Translations under genes and position numbers: made by a program | Assembly: GCF_001984215.1 (NCBI RefSeq) | Contig: NZ_CP019420.1 | Location: forward strand, 1,612,001 to 1,676,000 | Direction: 5' to 3' | DNA: 64,000 nucleotides | Source: Mycobacterium sp. MS1601 | Lineage (GTDB): Bacteria > Actinomycetota > Actinomycetes > Mycobacteriales > Mycobacteriaceae | The notes under the pieces: model-generated | Databases searched by the model: none | What the model was told of the DNA's origin: nothing | What the model saw: only the letters and a program-made list of their open reading frames with translations | Part shown: positions 1-8,227 of the stretch, piece by piece | Layout: each line of letters begins with the position of its first letter | Position numbering within the stretch: the stretch's first letter is position 1

Positions 1-939
1 CGGATACTCGTCGTCTCCACGACGCTCGGCGGACTGGCCAACGTGGCAACAGCATTCACCTACGACGCGCTCAGCTACAGCGTGGCCCGCGGCGTGGCAG
101 CTGCCATGTTCTCGGCCACCATCACGACAGTGCTCATCTACTACGGCGACACCCTGACGGTGAAACAGCGTGCGGTGGCCACCGCCAATCTCGCCGCGGC
201 CATCGCGCTGGGCCTGGCGGCGGGCACCCTCGCAGCCGGGGCCATCACCCAGTGGTTCGGCTGGCGCTGGGTGTACGTGGTGATCGCGGCGCTCTCTTTT
301 GCGCTGGCCGCGGTGCTGCCCCGCCTTGCCGAGACCGTCGGCGACACCCGAGAGCGGCTGATCCCGTCACTGCGCCGCCTGGCCGCCAACCGCTGGGCCG
401 TCACCGTCCTGGTGTTCACCGTGGTCGAGGGCGCGCTGCTGGTCGGGGTGTTCAACTACCTGGCGGTGGCACTGCAGGCGACGGGCACGGGGGTGCTGGC
501 CGCCGGAGCGGCGACAGCCGCGTTCGGAGCCGCGGTGGTGGTGATCAGTCAGTTGATGAAGTTCATCCTGGGCCGCTGGCCGGCCTGGGTGCTGATCCTG
601 ATCGCCGGGGTTGCCACCATCGGTGCCTACGTCGCTGTGGCACTGTCGATCTCCTTCACCACGGTGCTCACGGCGGCCATTCTGCTGGGCCTGGCCTGGG
701 CGGCCGGGCACACCACGATGCAGACCTGGATGACCGATGCCGCCGCCGACAGCCGGCCCATCGGGATGTCCTTGTTTTCCATCGCGCTGTTCGTCGGGGC
801 CTCCCTTGGCGCGGCGGCCGGTAACGTCGCCGCAGGCCACCAGGGTTTCGAGGTACTGTTCACCGTCGCGGCCGTGGTGGCGGTGGCCTACACAGCCGCG
901 ACCAGCACAGCCCGCGCCCGCTACGTGGAGAAGGAATAG
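1..939 (+). CDS. MFS-type transporter, 5' end cut off
   Basis: The frame is open from base 1 to the TAG at 937-939, so only the C-terminal 312 residues are present. At least eight hydrophobic membrane segments are visible, separated by short basic loops such as the one after 'VLPRLAETVGDTRERL'. This pattern fits the second part of a 12-14-helix Major Facilitator Superfamily exporter of the DHA type, probably proton-driven drug or metabolite efflux at the inner membrane. A GTG at position 43 is internal and not a credible start. The 3' end overlaps the convergent gene at 921-1796 by 19 bp. The substrate cannot be inferred. Confidence 0.8.
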   Translation, partial: RILVVSTTLGGLANVATAFTYDALSYSVARGVAAAMFSATITTVLIYYGDTLTVKQRAVATANLAAAIALGLAAGTLAAGAITQWFGWRWVYVVIAALSFALAAVLPRLAETVGDTRERLIPSLRRLAANRWAVTVLVFTVVEGALLVGVFNYLAVALQATGTGVLAAGAATAAFGAAVVVISQLMKFILGRWPAWVLILIAGVATIGAYVAVALSISFTTVLTAAILLGLAWAAGHTTMQTWMTDAAADSRPIGMSLFSIALFVGASLGAAAGNVAAGHQGFEVLFTVAAVVAVAYTAATSTARARYVEKE

Positions 940-1796
940 GCCTCGGCGATGTCGTCGAGTTCCGGCATCGGCAGGAAGCGGCGGCGCAAGTCCACGAGCG
1001 TGGCCACCGCAGCCGGGTCCACACCACCGTCGGCGATCAGCCCCCGCAGCGGATCACACAGCACCGCGACATGGGCCGACGGGTCTGCCAGACCGAGCAG
1101 CCGTGCCGCGGATTCGGTTGCCTGCGCGGTCAGTTCACCCGAGACGATGGCACCCGCCGTGTCGGTGAGAGCCGCGGCCAGGCGCAGCACCGCGGCCGCC
1201 CCCGGCGCCTGACGCATTCGCGCCATGACGGTACCCAGGTAGGGCCCTAGCTGGGCGACATCAGCCAACAACACACATCCGTCCGCCTGGGCCGCTAGCT
1301 CGTTTCCGGCGTTGAGCACGGTGACGTCACAACCGCCGGTGTGCAATGCCCTGGCCCGCTTGGGGGTCGATCCGAGTGCCACGATCTCGAACTCCTCGCG
1401 GGCGCTCCCCTGCGCCTCCAGCAGCGCGTATGCGACGAAGGCGAAGCCCGAGTTCGGGACGTCGACGCCCAGGCGCCCACCCGCCAGCTCGTCGACGTCG
1501 GAGGCGCCGGGGCGGGCCGCGAGGCACAGCCCGAGTCCGCGGTCCAGCCCGGCGACGATCTCGACATCGAGCAACTCGCCCAACGGATTCGCCGGCAGGA
1601 AGCGGTAGGCCAGCACGTTGTCGGGACTGGTGAAGACGGCGTCGTACTCACCGTCGCGCAACGCTGCGAACTGCGCGGGTGACGAGGGGACGGGTCGGTC
1701 GGTCACCTCGAGGTCGACGGCCGCCAGGCGGCCGGTGGAACGAGCGACATCGAGAAGAACCGACGGGCTGAACACGCCGAGAGTGAGGTGATCCAT
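921..1796 (-). CDS. periplasmic-binding-like (NMT1/SsuA-type) protein without signal peptide
   Basis: 291 residues. The pattern 'LTLGVFSPSVLLDVARS', 'YDAVFTSPDNVLAYRF', 'LAGGRLGVDVPNSGFAF' and 'GGCDVTVLNAGNE' resembles the type-2 periplasmic binding fold of ABC transporter NMT1/SsuA proteins. No signal peptide or lipobox is visible: the protein starts directly with the first beta strand, so it is either cytoplasmic or exported by another route. I chose ATG 1796 over the TTG at 1805. The gene lies 45 bp downstream of the FAD oxidoreductase on the same strand and is probably co-transcribed with it. No ABC permease or ATPase is adjacent. A cytoplasmic ligand sensor or an enzyme with this fold is equally possible. 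Confidence 0.65.
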   Translation of the reverse strand: MDHLTLGVFSPSVLLDVARSTGRLAAVDLEVTDRPVPSSPAQFAALRDGEYDAVFTSPDNVLAYRFLPANPLGELLDVEIVAGLDRGLGLCLAARPGASDVDELAGGRLGVDVPNSGFAFVAYALLEAQGSAREEFEIVALGSTPKRARALHTGGCDVTVLNAGNELAAQADGCVLLADVAQLGPYLGTVMARMRQAPGAAAVLRLAAALTDTAGAIVSGELTAQATESAARLLGLADPSAHVAVLCDPLRGLIADGGVDPAAVATLVDLRRRFLPMPELDDIAEAYSFST

Positions 1797-1841
1797 GGCC
1801 TGCAATCGATTGTGAGAACCGGACGGCTGGAGCTTACCCGG

Positions 1842-3401
1842 TCAAAGCAGTTCGCGGCCAAGATCTTCCAGCATCACGATGGCGGCATTGCGGCCCGGCC
1901 CGCCAGTCACCGATCCGCCGGGGTACGTCGTGGCACCCGTCTGGTACAGCCCGGGGATCGGCGTGCGGTGAGCGGCCCATCCCGGTGCGGGGCGTTGCGG
2001 GCCGGAAAACGTGATCCCCCGGTCCCCGCCGTGCCAGGCGCCGTTGACCATGGCCGGATTGGACTCCTCGAACTCCCGGGGCCCCTTGACATATTCGGCG
2101 AGTACGACGTCATCGGTGAACGACGGGCACATCCACCGCGTGAGTTTCTTCAGTTCGACCGCCCGCCTCGCCATCACGTCGGCGTACTCGCGCCCGGGCG
2201 GCATGACGTGCCCGACCGCGTGGAGCAGCTTGACCGTGTGATGCCCGGCCACCGGGACCCGGCTGGGGTCCACCAGCGTGGGCGTGGCGACCAGCAGAAA
2301 GCCGATCCGGTCCTGCCAGTCACCGTCATAGGCGATCCTGGCGTGATCCAGCACGTCCTGCGGCCAGCCCGCGTACCCGGCGGACACCGCGGAGACCGGC
2401 CCGTCCGGCGTCTCGAACACCGGGGGCGCCGTGGTGCCCAGGTACACCGCAAAGCCGGCCGCGCCCGGGTCATAGGTGGAGACGCCGTAACGCCATGCCT
2501 GGTCCCAGCTTCCAGCAGGAGCCATCTCGGTGAGCCTCTTGACGTGGATCGTCGACAGCACGGCCACCTCTGCGCGGAACTCGCGGCCGTCATCGGCGCG
2601 GACACCGACACACCGTCCGTCCTCGAGAATCAGCGAGTCCACCATCACGTCGGTTTCGATTCGCCCGCCATGGGATTCCAAACAACGCACCAGCGCATCG
2701 GTCAGCTGGCCGGACCCGCCCAACGGAATCGACCACCCCTTCTCCTGCCGCCCGCCGATGATCGAATACGCCAACGGTCCGGTGCCGGCAGCATCCGGTC
2801 GCACAAAAGTCTGATACGCCTGCCAGAGCATGTAGGACCGGATGTAGCGGTTCTCGAACTCGTGCCGGATCACCTCCCACGACGACATCACCCGGCGCCG
2901 CTTCCAGACGTTACCCATCGGGTGGTCATCGAGCATCCGGTCCAGACTCGGGCCGCGGCCCAGCGGGCTGAACTGGGCGCGGTTGAAAAGGTGTGACACG
3001 TCCCGCCATTCGGCGATCAAGCGGCGATAGGCGGTGGCGTCGGCTTTCGAGAACCGGCTGATCGACTCGACCGTGCGCTCCAGGTCGAGCCAGTGCGTGA
3101 ACTGGGTACCGTCCGGAAACACCACGTGTGCAACGGGATCCGGATGCGCGTACCGAAGGCCGTGGTCGGCCAGCAGCCCCAGTTCGTCATCGACCATCAG
3201 CGGGTTGCCCTGGATCAGGGTGTGGCCGGTGGAACACGAGTCCACCAGATAGCCCGGAGCAAGCATCTCCTCGGTGGCCGCTCCACCGCCGGGGATGCGG
3301 CGGGCGTCGACGGCCAGCACGCGGTAGCCGGCCCTGGCGAGGTAGCACGCGGTGATCAGGCTGTTGTGGCCGGCGCCCGCGACGACGATGTCTGTGGTCA
3401 T
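1842..3401 (-). CDS. CrtI/phytoene-desaturase-like FAD oxidoreductase
   Basis: 519 residues. The N-terminus carries a dinucleotide-binding motif 'VAGAGHNSLITACYLARAG' followed by the acidic end of the second strand ('LAVDA'), as in the COG1233 phytoene dehydrogenase-related family. A C-terminal flavin-contact region 'GLYQTGATTYPGGSVTGGPG' also matches. The family oxidises carotenoids, retinoids and other hydrophobic substrates; the exact substrate is unknown here. Start chosen at ATG 3401, because the longer TTG-type extension to 3437 would precede the FAD motif with non-conserved residues. It is divergent from the LysR gene at 3488, which suggests control by that regulator, and is followed by the binding-like protein. 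Confidence 0.8.
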   Translation of the reverse strand: MTTDIVVAGAGHNSLITACYLARAGYRVLAVDARRIPGGGAATEEMLAPGYLVDSCSTGHTLIQGNPLMVDDELGLLADHGLRYAHPDPVAHVVFPDGTQFTHWLDLERTVESISRFSKADATAYRRLIAEWRDVSHLFNRAQFSPLGRGPSLDRMLDDHPMGNVWKRRRVMSSWEVIRHEFENRYIRSYMLWQAYQTFVRPDAAGTGPLAYSIIGGRQEKGWSIPLGGSGQLTDALVRCLESHGGRIETDVMVDSLILEDGRCVGVRADDGREFRAEVAVLSTIHVKRLTEMAPAGSWDQAWRYGVSTYDPGAAGFAVYLGTTAPPVFETPDGPVSAVSAGYAGWPQDVLDHARIAYDGDWQDRIGFLLVATPTLVDPSRVPVAGHHTVKLLHAVGHVMPPGREYADVMARRAVELKKLTRWMCPSFTDDVVLAEYVKGPREFEESNPAMVNGAWHGGDRGITFSGPQRPAPGWAAHRTPIPGLYQTGATTYPGGSVTGGPGRNAAIVMLEDLGRELL

Positions 3402-3449
3402 GAACTGATCGCAACACCGGCGATCCATCGCGTCCAACGAATGTTTGCG

Positions 3450-3473
3450 ATCTGTCCAATCGACATCACAGAT
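3450..3473. promoter_or_regulatory. candidate LysR operator
   Basis: Inverted repeat ATCTGT-N12-ACAGAT in the 86-bp gap between the divergent FAD oxidoreductase and LysR genes. Position and symmetry fit a LysR-type site controlling both directions. Six-base arms are short, so this is only a candidate. Confidence 0.35.
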
Positions 3474-3487
3474 GATTCAATGTCGGC

Positions 3488-4399
3488 ATGGAGCTTCGCC
3501 AGCTCGAACATTTTGCGGCCGTGGCCGCCGAGCGCAACTTCACGCGCGCCGCCCAGCGGGTGCATGTTGTGCAATCGGCCCTGTCGGCGTCGGTGGCGAA
3601 ACTGGAGAAGGAACTGGGCATAGCGCTGATCGACCGGTCCCGACGTCAGATCACACTGACCCCCGCCGGCGAGGCGTTTCTCGACCAGACCTACGAGGTG
3701 CTGTCGGCAGCCAAACGCGCCAGGAGCACCGCCGCGGGCTACCGGGGCCAACTGGCGGGAACGGTGAAGGTCGGCACCCTGATGTCCTCTGGCGCACTGG
3801 ATCTCCCCGCGGCTCTCGGGCGCTTCCATCGCCGCCACCCCCTGGTGAACGTGAGGTTGCGCCAGGGCACATCCGGCTCCGCGGGCCACGTCGCCGACGT
3901 TGCCGACGGAAACCTGGATCTTGCACTGGTTTCCACACCGGGCATGCCGACACCCCTTGTCGACATCCGGGAACTCGGTCGCGAACCCATGACCTTCGTG
4001 TGCTCACCCGAGCACCCGCTGGCCGACAGAACACGAATTCGCCTCACCGATCTCGTGGGCCAGCAGCTGATCCAGTTCGCCACGGGCTGGGGCGTGCGCC
4101 GGGTGCTCGATCAGGCGCTGGCCGCGTCGGGACTCGAAGTCACAACCGCCTACGAAGTCGCGGACTACGCCACAGCCGCCGGTCTGGCGCGCCACCGCCT
4201 GGGTGTGACCATCCTCCCCGCCCCCGAGGCACGCAGATTCCCGGATCTGTGCCAGATCCTGTTGAGTCCCGTCGTGACGTGGACGCTGTGCCTCGCGTCG
4301 GCTCCGGCCAGACATCTCAGTCAGGCCGCGGCCAGTCTGGCAGAAGAACTGATCAAAGAGGCAGAGGCTACTGCGCTTCTGCCGGCGCAGGACCGGTAG
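3488..4399 (+). CDS. LysR-family transcriptional regulator
   Basis: 303 residues, the usual LTTR length. The N-terminal winged helix-turn-helix is plain: 'MELRQLEHFAAVAAERNFTR' followed by 'AAQRVHVVQSALSASVAKLE' and 'LGIALIDRSRRQITLTPAGE'. The C-terminal two-lobed effector domain begins near residue 90 ('GTVKVGTL'). It likely activates the divergent oxidoreductase and binding-protein pair on binding a small-molecule inducer. The last 32 bp overlap the convergent LacI gene, so the two regulators share their 3' ends. Confidence 0.9.
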   Translation: MELRQLEHFAAVAAERNFTRAAQRVHVVQSALSASVAKLEKELGIALIDRSRRQITLTPAGEAFLDQTYEVLSAAKRARSTAAGYRGQLAGTVKVGTLMSSGALDLPAALGRFHRRHPLVNVRLRQGTSGSAGHVADVADGNLDLALVSTPGMPTPLVDIRELGREPMTFVCSPEHPLADRTRIRLTDLVGQQLIQFATGWGVRRVLDQALAASGLEVTTAYEVADYATAAGLARHRLGVTILPAPEARRFPDLCQILLSPVVTWTLCLASAPARHLSQAAASLAEELIKEAEATALLPAQDR

Positions 4400-5396
4400 A
4401 CCCCCGCACCACCAACGTCACCGGCAACGTCAGCGTCGCACCATCCTGGCCGCCACTTTCGATGCCCCGCAACAACAATCGCGCCGACTCAGCCCCAATA
4501 TCACGCAGCGGCATGTGCACGGTGGTCAGCGGCGGCCAGAAGTCCTCGGCGAACGGCATGTCGTTGAATCCGACCACTGAGACGTCTTCCGGGCACCGCA
4601 GCCCCTCGGCACGCAGGCGCCGGATCAGCCCCAACGCCACCAGGTCATTGCCCGCCATCAACGCAGTCGGATGAATATCGTTGTGCGTCAACAGAAGTTC
4701 AGCGGCCTGGAAGCCGGCTTCGATGGTCAGCGCGTCGGCATAGATGGTCTCGTGCTCCACCCCCGCCGCGGTGGCCGCGGCTTCGAACGCCTCGGCCCGC
4801 GAGCGGGTGGTGGAGAAATTGAGGGGTCCGGCGGCATGCACGATGCGGCGGTGCCCCAACTCCACCAGGTGCGCCACAGCCAACTCGATACCGCGCGCGT
4901 TGTCTCCACCGACCAGCGGGAAGCCACCGATGCCGGAACCCCGGTTCACCAGTACCACTGGCACTCCGGCGGCCGCTGCCTCGTCGACCACCGGCTGGTC
5001 GTCGAGGCGACCCGTTGCCAGGATGAAGCCATCGACCCGGCGTTGCAGCAACGACTCGAACACCGAGATCTCCACGTCGTCATGGGAATCGGTGTTGGCG
5101 ATCAGCACGGTGTAGCCCTGCGCCTGCAGCACATGCTCGATACCGCGGATGATGGGCGGAAAAATCGGGTTCATCAGGTCGGGGATGATGACCCCGATGG
5201 TCATCGACTTGCTGGTGCGCAACCCACGCGCCATCGCGTTGGGAACGTAACCGAGCTGCCGCGCCGCCTTCTTGACCCGTTTGAGGGTCTCGACATTCAC
5301 CTGGTCCCGGGTTTGGGCGTTGAGTGCGCGAGACACCGTCGCTTTGTGGACCTCGGCCAAACGTGCCACATCGTCGATGGTCACCCGTCGCGGCAT
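4368..5396 (-). CDS. LacI-family transcriptional regulator
   Basis: 342 residues. The LacI headpiece is at residues 4-25 ('VTIDDVARLAEVHKATVSRA'), followed by a hinge helix and a sugar-binding-like core ('SKSMTIGVIIPDLMNPIFPP', 'VVGFNDMPFAEDFWPPLTTV'). Start chosen at ATG 5396; a longer frame reading back through the tandem repeat is an artefact. The target is not certain: a near-consensus LacI-type operator lies 52 bp upstream of its own start, and no sugar genes are adjacent. Autoregulation is likely, and the aminotransferase beyond the repeat is another possible target. Confidence 0.9.
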   Translation of the reverse strand: MPRRVTIDDVARLAEVHKATVSRALNAQTRDQVNVETLKRVKKAARQLGYVPNAMARGLRTSKSMTIGVIIPDLMNPIFPPIIRGIEHVLQAQGYTVLIANTDSHDDVEISVFESLLQRRVDGFILATGRLDDQPVVDEAAAAGVPVVLVNRGSGIGGFPLVGGDNARGIELAVAHLVELGHRRIVHAAGPLNFSTTRSRAEAFEAAATAAGVEHETIYADALTIEAGFQAAELLLTHNDIHPTALMAGNDLVALGLIRRLRAEGLRCPEDVSVVGFNDMPFAEDFWPPLTTVHMPLRDIGAESARLLLRGIESGGQDGATLTLPVTLVVRGSTGPAPAEAQ

Positions 5397-5447
5397 ACTC
5401 TCCCCTCCCTCCAGAGGAGTCAGAGTACCGCCGCGCCGACATCCCCA

Positions 5448-5461
5448 TGCAATCGTTCGCA
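5448..5461. promoter_or_regulatory. near-consensus LacI-type operator
   Basis: TGCAATCGTTCGCA fits the LacI/GalR consensus TGnAAnCGnTTnCA with a single deviation and is centred on CG. It lies 52-65 bp upstream of the LacI-family start codon, as expected for autoregulation. Confidence 0.5.
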
Positions 5462-5483
5462 GATGGATGCATTCCGCGTCGCG

Positions 5484-5687
5484 CTCTCCCCCCTCGTACC
5501 TCGGGGCTCGTCGACCGGCTCCGACACCAGGCCGGCCCTCTCTCCCCCCTCGTACCTCGGGGCTCGTCGACCGGCTCCGACACCAGGCCGGCCCTCTCTC
5601 CCCCCTCGTACCTCGGGGCTCGTCGACCGGCCCCGACACCAGGCCGGCCCTCTCTCCCCCCTCGTGCCTCGGGGCTCGTCGACCGGC
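5484..5687. repeat. 56-bp minisatellite, about 3.6 copies
   Basis: Units begin at 5484, 5540, 5596 and 5652, exactly 56 bp apart, each starting with CTCTCCCCCCTCG. The copies differ by one or two bases, and the last is truncated and runs into the aminotransferase promoter. Each unit contains the palindromes GTCGAC and GGCCGGCC. 56 is not a multiple of three, and the frames across the array are low-complexity, so it is not coding. It fills most of the 306-bp gap (5397-5702) between lacI and the aminotransferase, which otherwise holds the LacI-type operator and a -10 box. It resembles mycobacterial MIRU/VNTR loci. Confidence 0.9.
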
Positions 5688-5688
5688 C

Positions 5689-5694
5689 TACGCT
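5689..5694 (+). promoter_or_regulatory. -10 box of leaderless promoter for the aminotransferase
   Basis: TACGCT followed by 8 nt and then ATG at 5703, with no ribosome binding site. This is the classic mycobacterial leaderless arrangement. The stretch TACGCTCGTCA is identical to that before urtA. Confidence 0.6.
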
Positions 5695-5702
5695 CGTCAA
5701 CC

Positions 5703-6872
5703 ATGACGGTCCACCGCCTGCAGCCCTATACCACCACGGTGTTCGCCGAGATGTCGGCACTGGCTGCGCGGATCGGCGCAGTCAACCTGGGTCAGGGGTT
5801 TCCCGACGAAGACGGACCGGCAAGCATGTTGAAGTCCGCCCAAAACGCGATCGCCGACGGGGTGAACCAGTACCCACCAGGCCCAGGCATCCCCATGCTG
5901 CGGCAGGCGGTCACGCGACAACGCAAGCGCAAGTACCACGTCGAGTACGACCCCGACTCCGAGGTGCTCATCACCGTGGGAGCCACCGAGGCCATCGCCG
6001 CCGCCATCATCGGCCTGGTTGAGCCCGGCTCCGAGGTACTGCTGATCGAGCCGTTCTATGACTCCTACTCCCCCGTGGTGGCCATGGCCGGATGCCACCG
6101 CGTCACCGCACCACTGGTACCCGACGGCCGCGGATTCGCCCTGGATCTCGACGCTTTGCGCGCGGCAGTGACACCGCGGACCAAGGCGCTGATCATCAAC
6201 TCGCCGCACAACCCCACCGGACTGGTCCTCCACGACGAGGAGTTGAAGGCCGTCGCGCAGATCGCCGTGGACGCCGACCTGCTGGTGATCACCGACGAGG
6301 TCTACGAGCACCTGGTCTTCGACGCGCGCGAGCATCGGCCCCTGGCCGCCTATCCCGGGATGGCCGAGCGCACCCTCACCATCTCGAGTGCCGCCAAGAT
6401 GTTCAATGCCACCGGCTGGAAGATCGGCTGGGTCTGCGGGCCGGCCGATCTCATCGCCGGCGTCCGGGCGGCCAAACAGTTCCTCACCTATGTCGGTGGT
6501 GCGCCGTTCCAGCCTGCGGTGGCACATGCGCTGGACAACGAGGACATCTGGGTGGATGCCTTACGGGATTCCTTGCAGGACAAGCGAACCAGGCTTTCGA
6601 CGGCGTTGGCGGACATCGGTTTCGACATGCACACCAGTGCGGGGACCTACTTCGTGTGCGCCGACGCCCGGCCGCTGGGTTACCAGGACAGCACGGCGTT
6701 CTGCGCTGAACTTCCCCACCGGGCCGGAGTGGCGGCCATTCCGCTGTCGGCGTTCTGCGACCCGAAAGGACCCTACGCCGCGCAGTGGAATCACCTGGTG
6801 CGCTTCGCCTTCTGCAAGAAGGACGCCACCTTGGACGAGGCGATCAGACGGCTACAGATCCTGCGCCGCTGA
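5703..6872 (+). CDS. dapC: DapC-like PLP-dependent aminotransferase
   Basis: 389 residues of fold-type I class-I aminotransferase. The N-terminus ('TTVFAEMSALAARIGAVNLG') closely follows the mycobacterial DapC/Rv0858c family as I recall it. PLP-site residues are visible: Asn170 in 'SPHNPTG', Asp198 and Tyr201 in 'ITDEVYEHL', and Lys232 in 'SSAAKMFNATGWKIGW'. DapC forms N-succinyl-LL-diaminopimelate in lysine and peptidoglycan precursor synthesis; the family also includes kynurenine and methionine aminotransferases, so a paralogue role is possible. Start is ATG 5703, directly behind a leaderless -10 box. A longer in-frame extension through the repeat and antisense to lacI is rejected. Confidence 0.8.
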   Translation: MTVHRLQPYTTTVFAEMSALAARIGAVNLGQGFPDEDGPASMLKSAQNAIADGVNQYPPGPGIPMLRQAVTRQRKRKYHVEYDPDSEVLITVGATEAIAAAIIGLVEPGSEVLLIEPFYDSYSPVVAMAGCHRVTAPLVPDGRGFALDLDALRAAVTPRTKALIINSPHNPTGLVLHDEELKAVAQIAVDADLLVITDEVYEHLVFDAREHRPLAAYPGMAERTLTISSAAKMFNATGWKIGWVCGPADLIAGVRAAKQFLTYVGGAPFQPAVAHALDNEDIWVDALRDSLQDKRTRLSTALADIGFDMHTSAGTYFVCADARPLGYQDSTAFCAELPHRAGVAAIPLSAFCDPKGPYAAQWNHLVRFAFCKKDATLDEAIRRLQILRR

Positions 6873-6883
6873 CAGCCTGCACC

Positions 6884-8227
6884 TCACACGAAGATCAACC
6901 AGGCGATCAACGGCACCACACCGATCATCAGGATCGCCCACAGCAGCAGTGCCTTGAAGAAAGTCCGCTCATCCTCCGAAGTGGCACTGGCCATCAGCAA
7001 CGCGCCAGTGGTGGACATCGGACTGACGTCCACCACCGACGAGCTGATCGAGATGGCGGTGATGACACCCAGCGGGGACAGGCTGGGATCCATGGCGATC
7101 GAGCCGATCAGCGGACTGACGACACCGAGAGTTCCTGTCGTGGAAGCGAAAGCTGAGATCACCCCGACGACGTAGCTGGCAATCAGGGCGGTCAACGACG
7201 GGTTCTCGATGCTGGAGATTCCGGACTGCAAGTGCTCCAACGCACCGATTTCTTCCATAACACCGATGTAGGTCACGATGCCGGTGACCAACAGGATGGC
7301 CGACCACGGCATGCTGTCGATGGCTTGCTTCTGGACGCCAGGCTGGAAGACGATCAGCACCAGCGCAAGGATCAGCGATGCCACACCCACATCGATGCCC
7401 AGCACGGTCGTCAGGATGAGCAGCGCCACGAGCGCAGCCAGAGTCAGCAGCCGCACGGGAGTGACGGCCACCGCCACGGCCGACGTCGACTCCACGACCG
7501 TATCTGGTTTGACCGCGGTAGCCGTGCCCACTGAACCTGCGCCGTCCGGTTCCGCACCGGTCCTGTCAGGTTCGGGTGCGGTGGCTCCATAAGTCCGCGT
7601 CTCGAGATCGCGTCGGTCCTTGCGCCGCTTCAGCAGCGTCTGCACCGCGAGGTAGGCAAGAACGGCCAGTACTGCGTTGAACAGGAAGCAGTAGATGTAG
7701 AGCAGCCCCGAATCACCGGCGGCGCCGGCGTCGGCCAGCATCTGGTTGGACAGCACACCGAAGGGGTTCACCGGTGAGAACGCACCGGCATTGGCACCCT
7801 GGACGATCACCAATCCCATTGCCAGCGTGCTGATCCCGAAGCGTTTGGCCAATCCCAGCGCGACCGGGGCCACGATGGCGACCGCGGCCGGGGTGAACGC
7901 ACCCGCCGAACACAGCGCGGCGGTGAGCAGGAACATCATCACCGGAATCAGGTGCCTGCGTCCCCCTGCCGCTCGCTCGGCCCAGTACGCCAGCAGGTCG
8001 ATGGTGCCGTTGACACGCATGATGCCGAACAGCAGCGTGGCACCGACGAGGATGAAGAACAGCCCGCTCGGGAATTGTGCGATGACATCTTTTGTCGGCA
8101 ATCCGAAAACCAGGATGCCCATGATGAAGGCCGACACCGTGGCGATCAGGCCGGCGTTGATGGGGGTGAAGGAGCCGATGGCGAAGGCCGCAACCAACAC
8201 TCCGAAGGCGAGCAGCGACATCGTCAT
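6884..8227 (-). CDS. MatC/SLC13-type dicarboxylate carrier
   Basis: 447 residues, strongly hydrophobic, with about 10-12 membrane segments and a polar central loop (residues 205-260). The N-terminal 'GLPTKDVIAQFPSGLFFILV' and 'NPFGVLSNQML' resemble the MatC N-terminal family of malonate/dicarboxylate carriers in the ion transporter superfamily. It overlaps the upstream isomerase gene by 4 bp (8224-8227), so both are translated from one message. With a maleate-isomerase-like neighbour, uptake of maleate or a related C4 diacid is the simplest idea; this is inference. Confidence 0.8.
   Translation of the reverse strand: MTMSLLAFGVLVAAFAIGSFTPINAGLIATVSAFIMGILVFGLPTKDVIAQFPSGLFFILVGATLLFGIMRVNGTIDLLAYWAERAAGGRRHLIPVMMFLLTAALCSAGAFTPAAVAIVAPVALGLAKRFGISTLAMGLVIVQGANAGAFSPVNPFGVLSNQMLADAGAAGDSGLLYIYCFLFNAVLAVLAYLAVQTLLKRRKDRRDLETRTYGATAPEPDRTGAEPDGAGSVGTATAVKPDTVVESTSAVAVAVTPVRLLTLAALVALLILTTVLGIDVGVASLILALVLIVFQPGVQKQAIDSMPWSAILLVTGIVTYIGVMEEIGALEHLQSGISSIENPSLTALIASYVVGVISAFASTTGTLGVVSPLIGSIAMDPSLSPLGVITAISISSSVVDVSPMSTTGALLMASATSEDERTFFKALLLWAILMIGVVPLIAWLIFV

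Noticed and set aside
5484..5687. CRISPR array
   Set aside because: The units are contiguous 56-bp copies with no unique spacers and no cas genes.
4671..5702. N-terminal extension of the aminotransferase through lacI and the tandem repeat
   Set aside because: Low-complexity translation antisense to lacI; the family start and leaderless promoter are at 5703.
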